Source: Siphonodentalium dalli
Taxonomy: Eukaryota > Mollusca > Scaphopoda > Gadilida > Siphonodentaliidae
Assembly (NCBI GenBank): GCA_032622095.1
Contig: CP136061.1
Location: 38,013,797-38,077,796, forward strand
Length of the DNA stretch: 64,000 bases
Direction of reading: 5' to 3'
Shown: positions 33,136 to 43,271 of the stretch, piece by piece
Layout of the letters: each line of letters opens with the position of its first letter
How positions within the stretch are numbered: position 1 is the stretch's first letter
The notes under the pieces: generated by a model
Seen by the model: only the letters and a program-made list of their open reading frames with translations
Database searches by the model: none
What the model was told of the DNA's origin: nothing
Made by a program: the position numbers and the translations under genes

Positions 33136-33954
33136 ATACTAATCAGAATAATTGTAATTACAGTTTAATATAATTAAAGCAAACATTGGTTAAGAACTGG
33201 TTACATTAGCTTTCAATTAAACGGCATCGCCGATGATGATTCATTCTTAAATTTCATATGAATATATAGATAATTACCAACAGTTATTTACAGAATTTGA
33301 ATGAAGCATGTTGCGATTGACAAGTCACATATATGAATCGTGTAAGCAAGCACTGCCGCAAGATATTTGGTGTATACCGGAAAAGGAAATTATTTTCATT
33401 AAGTTTTGTGCAGGCTAAACAGTCTTCATGCAAGTGGTTAATGTGTCCACAAGCGTGTGTGTACCATATATAGCTGACCACATGAAGGGACTCCTCCCTC
33501 ACTTAATTCATGAAGATCAAACTTGTTTTTAAAAGTCGATACATTGGAGATAATACGGCTGATTTAAGACATTTGTTGCAAATGTTTTAGAACGTTCTAG
33601 TGAAATTAATCATGTGCATTTTATGAACATTTTATTAAATGGTTGAAGTGTGTTTCATGTTCCAAATTGGGACACAGTCGATACCTATCTCCCCTGTAAA
33701 TTTCAGTTATAGATATGAGATTTTATCGATTAATGATTTATTATTGTGTATTGTGCATTTCCACGGCTTCTGTACTAGTTTGTAATGTCCGACGAACGTG
33801 TATATGTTTCAATGACAAGTTACATCAATCCCGTGTTGGAGTAGAGACTTGATTTATGACGTATGTTCGTTGCCCTGCACAACGAAAGACACAAACTGAA
33901 TCAGGCTCGGAGAACCATTGACCTTCACGTTTATTGAACCCTTGTCTTTTTCAG

Positions 33955-34002
33955 AAGAAATGTGCAGGTCTGAAGATGTGGGAACTACTTGGTGACCGTT
34001 AG
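33955..34002 (+). CDS. terminal exon of the peptide gene
   Basis: Acceptor CCCTTGTCTTTTTCAG ends at 33954. The exon reads KKCAGLKMWELLGDR and stops at TAG 34000-34002, phase 0 at entry. A Lys-Lys pair at its start would be a convertase site in a secreted precursor, releasing a 13-residue peptide with one Cys. An AATAAA lies 77 bp downstream. Combined with the exons at 15856 and 30502 the coding length would be only 58 codons, so other exons may be missing from the model. Confidence 0.5.
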   Translation, partial: KKCAGLKMWELLGDR

Positions 34003-34078
34003 CTGCAGAATGTGCTTATTCACGAAGACTCAGTATTACCACCAGTGTATTGAACTAAATACGTCACCGTTAGAATGA

Positions 34079-34084
34079 AATAAA
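34079..34084 (+). terminator. poly(A) signal AATAAA
   Basis: GAAATAAATTCC, followed within about 30 bp by a TTTTGTTTCTTTCC stretch as expected of a downstream U/GU-rich element. It lies 77 bp after the stop of the peptide gene. Confidence 0.55.
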
Positions 34085-34189
34085 TTCCTCATCTCAAGCA
34101 TTTTGTTTCTTTCCTACTGTGCACGATTACATTGTCTCGTAATCTACACGCCTCATATTAGAAACAGTGGCCGGATAGTTCATCTCCAG

Positions 34190-35130
34190 TTAAACCTGGT
34201 TTAAAGAAACCTCTAGATTTAACCACAATTTGGCATGTAAAATTCCGCGCTTTAACATGTCTATACTACTTTACTCGTATTTAAATTCGCCCAGTACTAT
34301 TTTTCGCGCACTGAGTGAAAATTAGTACGGCTCCTGAATTTATACCAAACCGCCCGGAAACAAGAAGGCTATATAAGTTGATGAGTTACGTACTTGTATA
34401 CATGCATTACGGAAGGTTGGTCCGAATATTAGGCTTGCAGGGCTATAATTTACATGCGGTGAATCAACATCAAAACCATTACTGATATGTAAGACATACG
34501 TATATAGCAACAAATCATGGTAACATCATTGATGTTGAAATACTTGTAATAAATACCAATATTGCAGATTGAACATGCACAAAACCACGTGCTATATATT
34601 CACAACACTGGCACAACACCGTGACCGAAGAGTCTGAGTTAGTTATGTCAACACAACCCAAGTTTTGATTTTTTTTTCTGATGTAAGTTTTCTATACGCG
34701 GTTGTGGTTTTACTTCTTTCGAGTTCATTTCAATTATGTCTATAACTATTCCAATATAATTATTTGGAGCGTGTAAACACCCATCTTCGTAAGACGTTGG
34801 TGGTGCAGTTATGTTAAATTATACACGATGTAAAGCCACCGTGCATGATGTTGTTTAATAATAAATATGCACACGTACCTTTATTAACGATTAAGATCTG
34901 AAACGGTCATCAAATCCAAGCATTTTATGAAAATAGTTTGGCCAGTTTTGAATTCTCGCAGCACGGTGCCGGCGAATTCAAAGTGCGCGAATTCAAAACT
35001 AAGCGAAAAATAGTCATGCGCGAATTTAAATACGAGTAAGTTAAATAGATCTTTCGGAACTCAAATCCAAAGTTGAGCATTTGAATATCTGATGCTGTGT
35101 AACCTAGAATAGGTTTACTTAGAATGGTGT
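34190..35130. repeat. inverted repeat with a 0.65-kb spacer
   Basis: TTACTCGTATTTAAATTCGC at 34271 pairs with GCGAATTTAAATACGAGTAA at 35020, and CTATTTTTCGC with GCGAAAAATAG. The ends (CCAGTTAAACCTGGTTTA; ATAGGTTTACTTAGAATGG) are only loosely mirrored, so the full extent is uncertain. GAATTC-rich right arm. Confidence 0.5.
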
Positions 35131-35394
35131 ATATTCAAAGAGACCCAAAGTCTTCGATGTTTTTTAATGCGATATTACATAACATTATGTAAACTGTCCG
35201 ATGGTACATATAATATAGTATAGTTGTCGTTTGATGTGTTCCCGATAAACTTCCTTTCACCAGTGATTGTATGCCACGAGTGTTAGATGTATAAGTAAGC
35301 AAAATACGTGGGAGATATAAATACTATAGCATAAGAACATACAAGCATAAGGATAGAGGATATCCAACGCCAATATCGGTCAATTTGTGCTCGC

Positions 35395-35745
35395 TCAAAT
35401 ATGATCATCCGAAAGTTCTCTAAATGCTCCCGCGAAGTCAAGAGATTCCTATTTGAACGTTTTGTCTGGCCTCTATATTGCGCAGCGTTCGATGGAGTAA
35501 GGTCGTTAACGGAGGTGAGAAGAAAGACAGTTTTCGGGTTTCGCGAGAGAGTAACTGGCAGTGACAATACAATCGTCAAAGCAATATGCTATTTCAGTAT
35601 CATTACATCATCAAAACTGATTCAACACTGGAATAGTCTTTTATATACATAATTTGTGTTTTATTTTGATTTATTGTTGTATTTATTTATGATATTTCTA
35701 TAGGCAAGCCTGCCTGAATTAAATAATAATAATAATAATAATAAC
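35395..35745 (+). mobile_element. non-LTR retrotransposon 3' end with AAT tail
   Basis: The ORF 35401-35652 reads EVKRFLFERFVWPLYCAAFD, then VFGFRERVTGSDNTIVKAIC and HWNSLLYT before the stop. This is the usual C-terminus of a family of invertebrate LINEs (FK-x-FC-x2-LY..., FRxR, HWNS-LY-stop). After a short 3' UTR it ends in (AAT)n at 35724-35745. Frame intact here, but the 5' part is missing. Confidence 0.75.
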
Positions 35746-35799
35746 TAGAGGTCAGATTCCATGGAATCAGATATACTTCCATGGTATTCCATCCCATCC

Positions 35800-36065
35800 C
35801 ATCCCGTCCCGACCTGACCTTCAAAATGGTCAATCGAAGGTCAAATCGGGTAAAACATGCGGATTTCCACGAAATTTGATACCTAGGGGTACTTTTGTCC
35901 GGGGAGTCTTTTGGGCGGGTCAAGTCGTGACCCCGACCTGACATTGACATTCGAAATGGTAAGTTCAAGGTCAAATCGAGTAAAACGATCGGATTTCGAC
36001 GAAATTTTATACCTAGGAAAACTTTTGTCCGGGGAGTGTTTTGGACAGGTAAAATCGTGACAATA
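35800..36065 (+). repeat. two-unit direct repeat (ACCTGAC...GTCCGGGGAGT)
   Basis: GGTCAAATCGGGTAAAACAT...TACCTAGGGGTACTTTTGTCCGGGGAGTC recurs about 125 bp later as GGTCAAATCGAGTAAAACGA...TACCTAGGAAAACTTTTGTCCGGGGAGTG. Cause unknown. Confidence 0.75.
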
Positions 36066-36084
36066 GGTTACTTTTACAGTAGAG

Positions 36085-36845
36085 CGGACATACCTATATA
36101 GTATATCGGTGAGCATATTCATGCATTTGCCTTGCTTCTTGCTAAGTCCGTTTGAATTTGCGTCATGAAGAGAGGGTTTGAATTTGAGTAATATATATCA
36201 CCCGTCACAACGTTATACGCTACCAGGGTTAAACCGTTCAATATAAATTATTAAAAAGTGTACTAATCTTGCGTATATATACTACTTATCACATCCACTC
36301 ATCGAAAAGTTTTTATCTCAATATATGATTTTCGGAGTAATTTTGCCCATTTGATCTTCGGTGGAATTTTCCAAATCTGAACCCACCCGACACAAACACT
36401 CCCTTGAGCAGGTTGCGTTTATATTAGAGAGGTCAAATTTTAGAGTCATACCTACAGTATACCGGCTTATGTACCACCGCATTAAACTCGCTCCTACATC
36501 GGCCCGTTTGGATTTGGGGCTAAAAATCGGCTAGTGATAGACTACAGAAGTATACATATTTATGATATATAGCGTTGTCACGAGTAAACCGTTCCATCTA
36601 AAAATTAGAAAATTGCGCTCTAGATGCGCGTGAACACTAGCTATCAGATGTACTCGTCAAAAAAAATTATCTCGATGTTTGAATTTGAAGTATAGCGGTC
36701 AAGATTTGGGGGGGGGGGCGTGAATAGAATATCCAAATGTACCTGCTACATTACCTTGCTCTTTAATTAGCCCTTTTGGATTTGGTGGGAAGAATAGGTG
36801 CATTTTCCTGTTCCCCGTATAGCGGAAAGGGGTATATATATATAG
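36085..36845 (+). repeat. degenerate array with CCCGTTTGGATTTGG boxes
   Basis: Three related boxes, TCCGTTTGAATTTG (36147), CCCGTTTGGATTTGG (36504) and CCCTTTTGGATTTGG (36771), each preceded by a CCTTGCT(C)-like string. AGGGTTAAACCGTTCAATAT (36225) is echoed by GAGTAAACCGTTCCATCT (36583). An ancient tandem array with about 270-360 bp spacing. Confidence 0.5.
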
Positions 36846-36938
36846 TCACGCATTTCAATCAGTTTGGATATACAGTTTAAATATACACAGTTATATGCCT
36901 ATATATTTAATACTAATATATTTTCTTATAAATTAACA

Positions 36939-37015
36939 GCGCAGTCCGTAGACCAGTGGTGAGAGCGTCAAACCCTCAGTTTGTGTTTTATTGCGACGTG
37001 AGTTCGAATCCCGTC
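36939..37015 (+). ncRNA. tRNA-like sequence (SINE head), unit 1
   Basis: TAGACCAGTGG at 36949-36959 resembles box A, and GAGTTCGAATCCC at 37000-37012 is a good box B. Spacing is tRNA-like, but no acceptor stem pairs (GCGCAGT against CCGTCAA) and the anticodon arm is unclear. A T-run at 37024-37030 would end pol III transcription. Most likely a tRNA-derived SINE rather than a functional tRNA. Confidence 0.6.
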
Positions 37016-37209
37016 AAATTATCTTTTTTTATTTTTTATTTTTAACATGTTTTGGTGTATTTTAATCATCAAATACGAATAATACCAAACTAAAGATAAT
37101 GTAAAGATGCTTTTTATATTCGATTTCAATCAATTTGAATATAAAGTTTAAATATACACAGTTATATGCCTATATATTTAATACTAATATATTTTCTTAT
37201 AAATTAACA

Positions 37210-37286
37210 GCGCAGTGCGTAGCCCAGAGGTGAAAGCGTCAAACCTTCAGTTTGTGTTTTATTGCGACGTGAGTTCGAATCCCGTC
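37210..37286 (+). ncRNA. tRNA-like sequence (SINE head), unit 2
   Basis: Box A-like TAGCCCAGAGG at 37220-37230 and box B GAGTTCGAATCCC at 37271-37283. Differences from unit 1 fall mostly in the box A arm; box B is unchanged. Confidence 0.6.
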
Positions 37287-37607
37287 AAATTATCTTTTTG
37301 TATTTTTTATTTTTAACATGTTTTGGTGTATTTTAATCATCAAATACGAATAATACCAAACTAAAGATAATGTAAAATGTGTTATTGAATCGGATATAAA
37401 ACAATAAACACGTGGGTCGGTTTTCGCATATATAACATGAAGCGCGCTTAATGAACGTTCGGTCCGAAGAATATAATGAGTGATTAACAACAACACACAA
37501 ATAGTTTGAACGTAATCGAACAGAAAAGAGCGTTCTCTATAAGTAGATTCCTTTATGGTAGGAATAATGAGCGGTTGTTTCACGTTTGCTTTTTTGACAA
37601 GACTTAA

Positions 37608-37841
37608 ATGACGGAGTACGAAACTATCAGTGGTGTTTTAGTTTGCGAAAGTATAAAAGGAGTCATTTCCAATTCGGCAGACATATACTCACGGAAAGAA
37701 TTGAATGTCTATCAGCAGTATACTACGGTTTATAACAATATACAAATTGATCTTACGAAACTGATGATGTTTGCATGTTTCTATGTGTTTATCGTTGTTA
37801 TCGCAAACGGAATAATTGGCTATACGTCGTCATTACGTTAG
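37608..37841 (+). CDS. 77-codon ORF with one membrane segment, unknown
   Basis: MTEYETISGVLVCESIKGVI starts at an ATG with A at -3. The first 50 residues are polar; KLMMFACFYVFIVVIANGII forms one clear transmembrane segment, followed by a short GYTSSLR tail and a TAG. Would be a small C-terminally anchored membrane protein. A pyrimidine run ending ACAAG just upstream leaves open that it is a terminal exon. No poly(A) signal close by, and no family recognised. Confidence 0.35.
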   Translation: MTEYETISGVLVCESIKGVISNSADIYSRKELNVYQQYTTVYNNIQIDLTKLMMFACFYVFIVVIANGIIGYTSSLR

Positions 37842-38159
37842 TAGAAATATACACCGTATAACGAAGGCTTGTTTGACCAAATTAATGTAATGTTTGTATT
37901 TTGTTTGGTTGTATATGATATGCAATGCGTTGAAGATGCGAAAGAAAATACAAAAGTGAAATGCACGCACGCAGATAGCTCATGACACACTCTACACGAT
38001 AAAATGATAATTTACCACACACCATGGGCTACACAATTTACGAATAGGTGGGTTTATATTAAAATCCAAGTTATTTGCTTTATAACGGCTCCGATATGTA
38101 CTCATACCAATATACCACTCTGGAAATGATTGTTGGAATTCGACGGGCGTTCTATCAGT

Positions 38160-38640
38160 TCTATGGTAGACGAATGAGACTGGTCCGCGGCAAGACGGGT
38201 GTATTCGAATCGGAGGTAGGTTCCATCCCACGGGGGATGGGGTAGCCGGAGGAAGGAGAGAGGGGAGTGACAAATTTTTGGCGTATATATAGATAATATA
38301 TATTATATATATAAGCGGAATTATTTTGAAGAGCTCTTTTCACTTGACTGAGAAAAAAATAATGTTCTAAGTCCAAAAGTTTTGGTTGAAATATTGGAGC
38401 CTTTTTCAAAAAGTGAAAACAAAATGAACGACTTTTCTGGAACAGGGCGATTTCGATCCGTTTTGGACTCTGGATTCCCCAAAAGTTATCTCCGTTTCGC
38501 GTGTAGCATAATATGACTTTTATGAATAAGTAACGGATAGTTTGGGGAATGAGATGTGAGCTTGTACAACATTCGTTCATAGTTCGCGAATTACATTTGG
38601 ATAGACATATTTCTGTTATATCCCAAATTTCATATGATTC
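38160..38640 (-). other. unassigned stretch with 139-codon minus frame
   Basis: A minus frame from 38580 to 38161 is open but low in coding character (many Phe, Leu, Tyr; simple AT dinucleotides at 38285-38310 inside it). I do not call it a gene. Confidence 0.2.
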
Positions 38641-38696
38641 GGAGAAGAATTAAAAATTGGTACCGCAGACCACCCCTCCCCTGACCCACACTACTG

Positions 38697-39517
38697 GACC
38701 GACACTTGCAAACTTTGAGGGCCCGTAACTCTTGCATTTCTTCTCGGATTACAAAAATCCTTTCCGGTATGGGTTTGTTTTCGTTCAGGGAATCTACATA
38801 CTTAAATAGATGAATGTCAATAATAAAAAAAAATTGCGAAAATATTGCCCCCACCCCAGTGTAAAAATATATGTCCAACCCTGTCAAATTTTCTTCCTCG
38901 GACTAAGCTGACAACGGTCAACACGACTACAAAAGCCAAATACAGTTATCTGGAATGATACGGGAGGACAACAGAGTACAATAAAATAGAGGTTTGCCAA
39001 CTATGGGCGGTAACTCTTCAGGGAAAGGGCGGACCCAAGTTTTTATGCCCGTGGGCAGTAGTGCATATCGAGATGTGCATACGGTCTAATTTTCGATGCT
39101 CTGCTTCTTATAATTTCCGAGATAATAAAATGACATTTTTTCAAATAAAGGGAGATAACTCCTCGGGGAAAACGCGGACAATATTCGTTATGCGACGATG
39201 GCATACAACTCTTTGATCCCAAGATACGTACCAAGTTTTAGTGTGCTACTCCTTGTACTTTTCGAGTAATAAGGGTTGCAAAAGTGTCCAGTATAATAAT
39301 AATAATAATGAAAAATAATCGAAAAAGGGCCATAACTCTGTCAAAATATATTGGACCAACATCCGGATAGCATTATTTTTAGTAGACCTTAGATGCCTAC
39401 ATTCGCTAGAGATTTCGCGGTCCTCCTCCCATTAGTTTCTGAGTATTTCCAATTAAACAGAAAACGGCCGCAGTAGAAAAACAATATACTTCCTTGGTTA
39501 CACCATGGAAGTATAAT
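38697..39517 (+). repeat. 821-bp direct duplication, copy 1
   Basis: Matches 40429-41249 at a constant offset of 1732 bp with no difference that I could find, including (ATA)n at 39293-39309 and the AGGGAGATAACTC motif. Open frames in it (for example 39043-39234) are identical between copies but look non-coding. Confidence 0.92.
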
Positions 39518-39942
39518 AATAGGGCAAATCATGAGCTCAATAAATCGCAGTTAAGGGACGGAAAATATGAATTAGGATGATTATATCTTTCCCTTAACAT
39601 GTGTGGGTTGATCTCAAGTGTTTGGGAGTGACCCCACCCCTGCCTCGAAATTGGGTGACGGGATTGGGAAATAGTCAAACCCGGCCCAAAAATGCGAATT
39701 TTGAGAGCCCGTAACTCCGTTATTTTCCAATGGATTTAAAAATTGTTTTGAGTATTGTGATCAGCTACTTACATTGATTATTTGTTATAAATTTTGTCTG
39801 ATTCAGAGACGAATAACATTTTGTTTATTGGAAAGAATACGGGCCCACATTCAAAGTTTGAGGGCCCAAATCTCCGCCATTTTTTAACGGATTTACAATC
39901 TGTTTTCAGTTTTATGATCAACGTGTATGGTATATGTTATAT

Positions 39943-40138
39943 ATCAAGTTTCATATGATTCGGAGACGAAATAAATTTTGGTACCCCGGACCACCCCTCC
40001 CCTGACCCACAACACTGAACCGACACTGGCAAAATTTGGCTCATCGCGTGCTCTCTTCAGACCGCACGCATTGGCGTATCAGTTGACATCCAAAGTTTGA
40101 CATCTTCGGAGGAGATGTGATCACAAGCATATGGGGCC
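39943..40138 (+). repeat. 195-bp direct repeat, copy 1
   Basis: CCAAGTTTCATATGATTCGG through GGAGGAGAT matches 40238-40432 (offset about 295) at roughly 90%. A partial third copy precedes the 821-bp duplication at 38627-38697. These blocks carry repeated GGGCCC(G/A)TAACTC-type motifs. Confidence 0.8.
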
Positions 40139-40428
40139 AAATTTGCATTGTTTGAAGGCCCACAACTCTGACATTTTTCAATGGATTTTCGAAATTCTTT
40201 CAGTTTCTAGATCGGTTGGCGGTATGGATGTTATATTCCAAGTTTCATCCGATTCGGAGAAGAATACAAAATTGGTACCCCGGACCACCCCTCCCCTGAC
40301 CCACAACACTGAACCGACACTGGCAAAATTTGGCCCATCGCGTGCTCTCTTCAGACCGCACGCACTGGGATATCAGACGACATCCAAAGTTCGACATCTT
40401 CGGAGGAGATAGGGTCACAAGCACATGG

Positions 40429-41249
40429 GACCGACACTTGCAAACTTTGAGGGCCCGTAACTCTTGCATTTCTTCTCGGATTACAAAAATCCTTTCCGGT
40501 ATGGGTTTGTTTTCGTTCAGGGAATCTACATACTTAAATAGATGAATGTCAATAATAAAAAAAAATTGCGAAAATATTGCCCCCACCCCAGTGTAAAAAT
40601 ATATGTCCAACCCTGTCAAATTTTCTTCCTCGGACTAAGCTGACAACGGTCAACACGACTACAAAAGCCAAATACAGTTATCTGGAATGATACGGGAGGA
40701 CAACAGAGTACAATAAAATAGAGGTTTGCCAACTATGGGCGGTAACTCTTCAGGGAAAGGGCGGACCCAAGTTTTTATGCCCGTGGGCAGTAGTGCATAT
40801 CGAGATGTGCATACGGTCTAATTTTCGATGCTCTGCTTCTTATAATTTCCGAGATAATAAAATGACATTTTTTCAAATAAAGGGAGATAACTCCTCGGGG
40901 AAAACGCGGACAATATTCGTTATGCGACGATGGCATACAACTCTTTGATCCCAAGATACGTACCAAGTTTTAGTGTGCTACTCCTTGTACTTTTCGAGTA
41001 ATAAGGGTTGCAAAAGTGTCCAGTATAATAATAATAATAATGAAAAATAATCGAAAAAGGGCCATAACTCTGTCAAAATATATTGGACCAACATCCGGAT
41101 AGCATTATTTTTAGTAGACCTTAGATGCCTACATTCGCTAGAGATTTCGCGGTCCTCCTCCCATTAGTTTCTGAGTATTTCCAATTAAACAGAAAACGGC
41201 CGCAGTAGAAAAACAATATACTTCCTTGGTTACACCATGGAAGTATAAT
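40429..41249 (+). repeat. 821-bp direct duplication, copy 2
   Basis: Second copy of 38697-39517. It begins inside a CATGGGACCGACACTTG context and ends at CCATGGAAGTATAAT, after which the flanks diverge (AATAGGG versus TAACAAG). Confidence 0.92.
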
Positions 41250-42010
41250 TAACAAGATCATATTCGTAATTGGTTATGACTGGTAGTAACCATCGTATAT
41301 TTGAGGGATGATCATATCGTTATCATCCTATAGTAAACAATAGTATGATACACGTCATAGACAAGGGTTTCATGATATCTCAGACCTTATTTGGAAACAT
41401 GATACCCCAACTCGTGGAATAACTACTCGTGTCTAAGAGATAGAGATTCACTCCACTTACTCGAATGAACAGCCAAAACATCTGAACCAACATATTTTGC
41501 TTACCGGCAGTTATTGAAACATACAAGTATAAAACCTTCGGACTCTTCATTGTTCCCGTGTACGGCCAACTCCACGTTCCCCACTGGACAACGGGCATAA
41601 AACAACTATCATCAACAAGTAAATGAAAACATGTATGGACTGTGATCTATATTTTCGTTATTAATAACTCTCCAATAATGATATTTCACATATCAAAACC
41701 GCTGTTGTGTTTGTTGGCATATCACTGTATCAGTTTTTGTTTCAACACGCGATATTCTTTACTGGATAACTATCAGTACTGCATATCAGAACAAAATAAT
41801 TTATATCAATTTTTCATTTTCTCCTTCATTGTGATGTTTCAGGGTCCGATGTATGTTTGCTTGTTTATCCCATGGCCGCTTGTTGAATGTTTTATCTGAA
41901 CACTTCCTAATGGGAATAACTCGTCAAAGAGTATTTATTTAAGGAATGATTAGTACATTCTGCGATTTGTATGGCCCCTATGTGTACCTCACGTATTCAA
42001 GTCAATCTCG
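41250..42010. other. no gene recognised
   Basis: Contains an 85-codon plus frame (41642-41899), hydrophobic and aromatic, without motif or start context. A TTTCCTAATGGGAATAACTCG string at 41906 is an outlier of the degenerate repeats at 42330-43000. Confidence 0.3.
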
Positions 42011-42019
42011 GAATACACA

Positions 42020-42295
42020 TTATCTCGGTCCATGAATGATTGCTCGCTCTGTGGCCGAGTGTCCACCAGTCGGAGCCCCATCTGACGGCGACGTCGTTGT
42101 TCCACCACCGCCACCATGAATGTTGCCAACCTCTGTTGTGGCCCCACTAATCATGTCTGGTTGTCCCCCCAAATGTGGTGTTGGAATTGGATGTTCTATC
42201 ATCGAAGGGTCGGGGATGATTTCTAAATATATCATATGTGAGTTGTTATCATCATCCAGGTTAATCCTGTATGGATCCGGCTGAACTTGGATTCG
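42020..42295 (-). CDS. terminal exon of a minus-strand gene, acidic then Gly-rich tail
   Basis: In the minus direction, after an AG at 42296-42297, the frame reads RIQVQPDPYRINLDDDNNSH, then IYLEIIPDPSMIEHPIPTPH, an IHGGGGGTTTSPSDGAPTGG stretch and a TAA at 42020-42022. The upstream frame is closed by a stop exactly at the proposed acceptor, as expected of an exon edge, though the pyrimidine tract is weak. Low-complexity, disordered composition suggests a cytoplasmic or linker tail. Upstream exons would be at higher coordinates; I could not find them. Confidence 0.42.
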   Translation of the reverse strand, partial: RIQVQPDPYRINLDDDNNSHMIYLEIIPDPSMIEHPIPTPHLGGQPDMISGATTEVGNIHGGGGGTTTSPSDGAPTGGHSATERAIIHGPR

Positions 42296-42329
42296 CTACG
42301 TATACAACACTGAAATGAAGAAATGGAAT

Positions 42330-43000
42330 TATTTAACCCTTTCTACACTGAATAGATTCTCCCAGTCAGTTAAAATATGAACATCGGAATGGTCTATCGT
42401 TCATTTGGATGGAAATCAAGGTGATAACAGCAGACGACAGATAAATGAAAATGCTGAACTAGCTATAGTTATTTAGGGAAATGTTTAGTTTGCTAGTTCA
42501 ACAAACGTTTGTTGAACATATTATCTGCACATTTCCTATGAGATAATTACTCATCAATGATGCTTTAGTACAGAAAGGGTTAAACTTATTACCTGAAAAT
42601 CTCCTCATGGTTATCTACTCATCAATGCTGCTATAGTGTAGGACGGTAACTTATTATCTGGATATTTCCTATGGGATAACTAATAATTAATGATGCTTTA
42701 GTATAGAAAGGGTTAAACTTTATTTATAATGGGATAACTACTCATCCATGATAATTTAGTATAGCATCAATTAAGGATGTACTATGCCAAGAGGAGACCC
42801 AGAGTCACGAAGTAAAACCTTTCTATACTAAATGGATGCTCCCATTCAGTTATAAAAGTATACATTGAAACGGTCTATTATCAATTTCAAGGGGTGTTGA
42901 TGTAATAGAAGGAAACGGTCGTTTGTTGAACTTATTATTTGAACATTTCCTAAGGGAACTACTCGTCAATGGGTATTTGGTATAATACTTGTTAAAGTGA
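42330..43000 (+). repeat. degenerate repeats with GGGTTAAACTT and CTACTCATCAATG boxes
   Basis: AGTAYAGAAAGGGTTAAACTT occurs at about 42568 and 42702. TTTCCTATG(A/G)GATAA and ACTCATCA-TGATG boxes recur four or five times at 60-130 bp spacing. The flanks (42340-42400, 42820-42880) share CTTTCTA-ACTRAATRGATKCTCCCA. Old local amplification. Confidence 0.6.
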
Positions 43001-43027
43001 AACTCTCATCATATATCTATAATTCTT

Positions 43028-43271
43028 AGACCGGTACCACGTAATTACTGCAGGCTGTCCATAAATAACAATACCATTAATTATTATGAGACTGGTACAA
43101 CGTAATTACTGCAGACTGTCCAGACATAACAATACCATTAATTATTCTGATACCGGTACCACGTAATTACTGCAGACTGTCCAGACATAACAATACCATT
43201 AATTATTCTGATACCGGTACCACGTAATTACTGCAGAGTGTCCAGAAATAACAATACCATAAATTATTCTG
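43028..43271 (+). repeat. 61-bp tandem repeat, four units
   Basis: Units marked by GGTACCACGTAATTACTGCA start at 61-bp steps (43031, 43092, 43153, 43214). Unit 2 has GGTACAACG. Each unit ends ACAATACCATTAATTATT. Confidence 0.95.

Larger units (their letters stand above)
36853..37378 (+). repeat. two tandem 255-bp units, each with a tRNA-like sequence
   Basis: Units 36853-37108 and 37124-37378 at an offset of 271 bp, about 95% identical. Both run from ATTTCAATCARTTTGRATAT to ACTAAAGATAATGTAAA. Each contains a pol III-type box A/box B pair followed by T-runs. Confidence 0.9.

Noticed and set aside
36939-37015. functional tRNA gene
   Set aside because: Box A and box B are present but the acceptor stem does not pair and the anticodon arm is not convincing.
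38161-38580. 139-codon minus ORF
   Set aside because: Crosses AT dinucleotide runs and has no coding-like composition.
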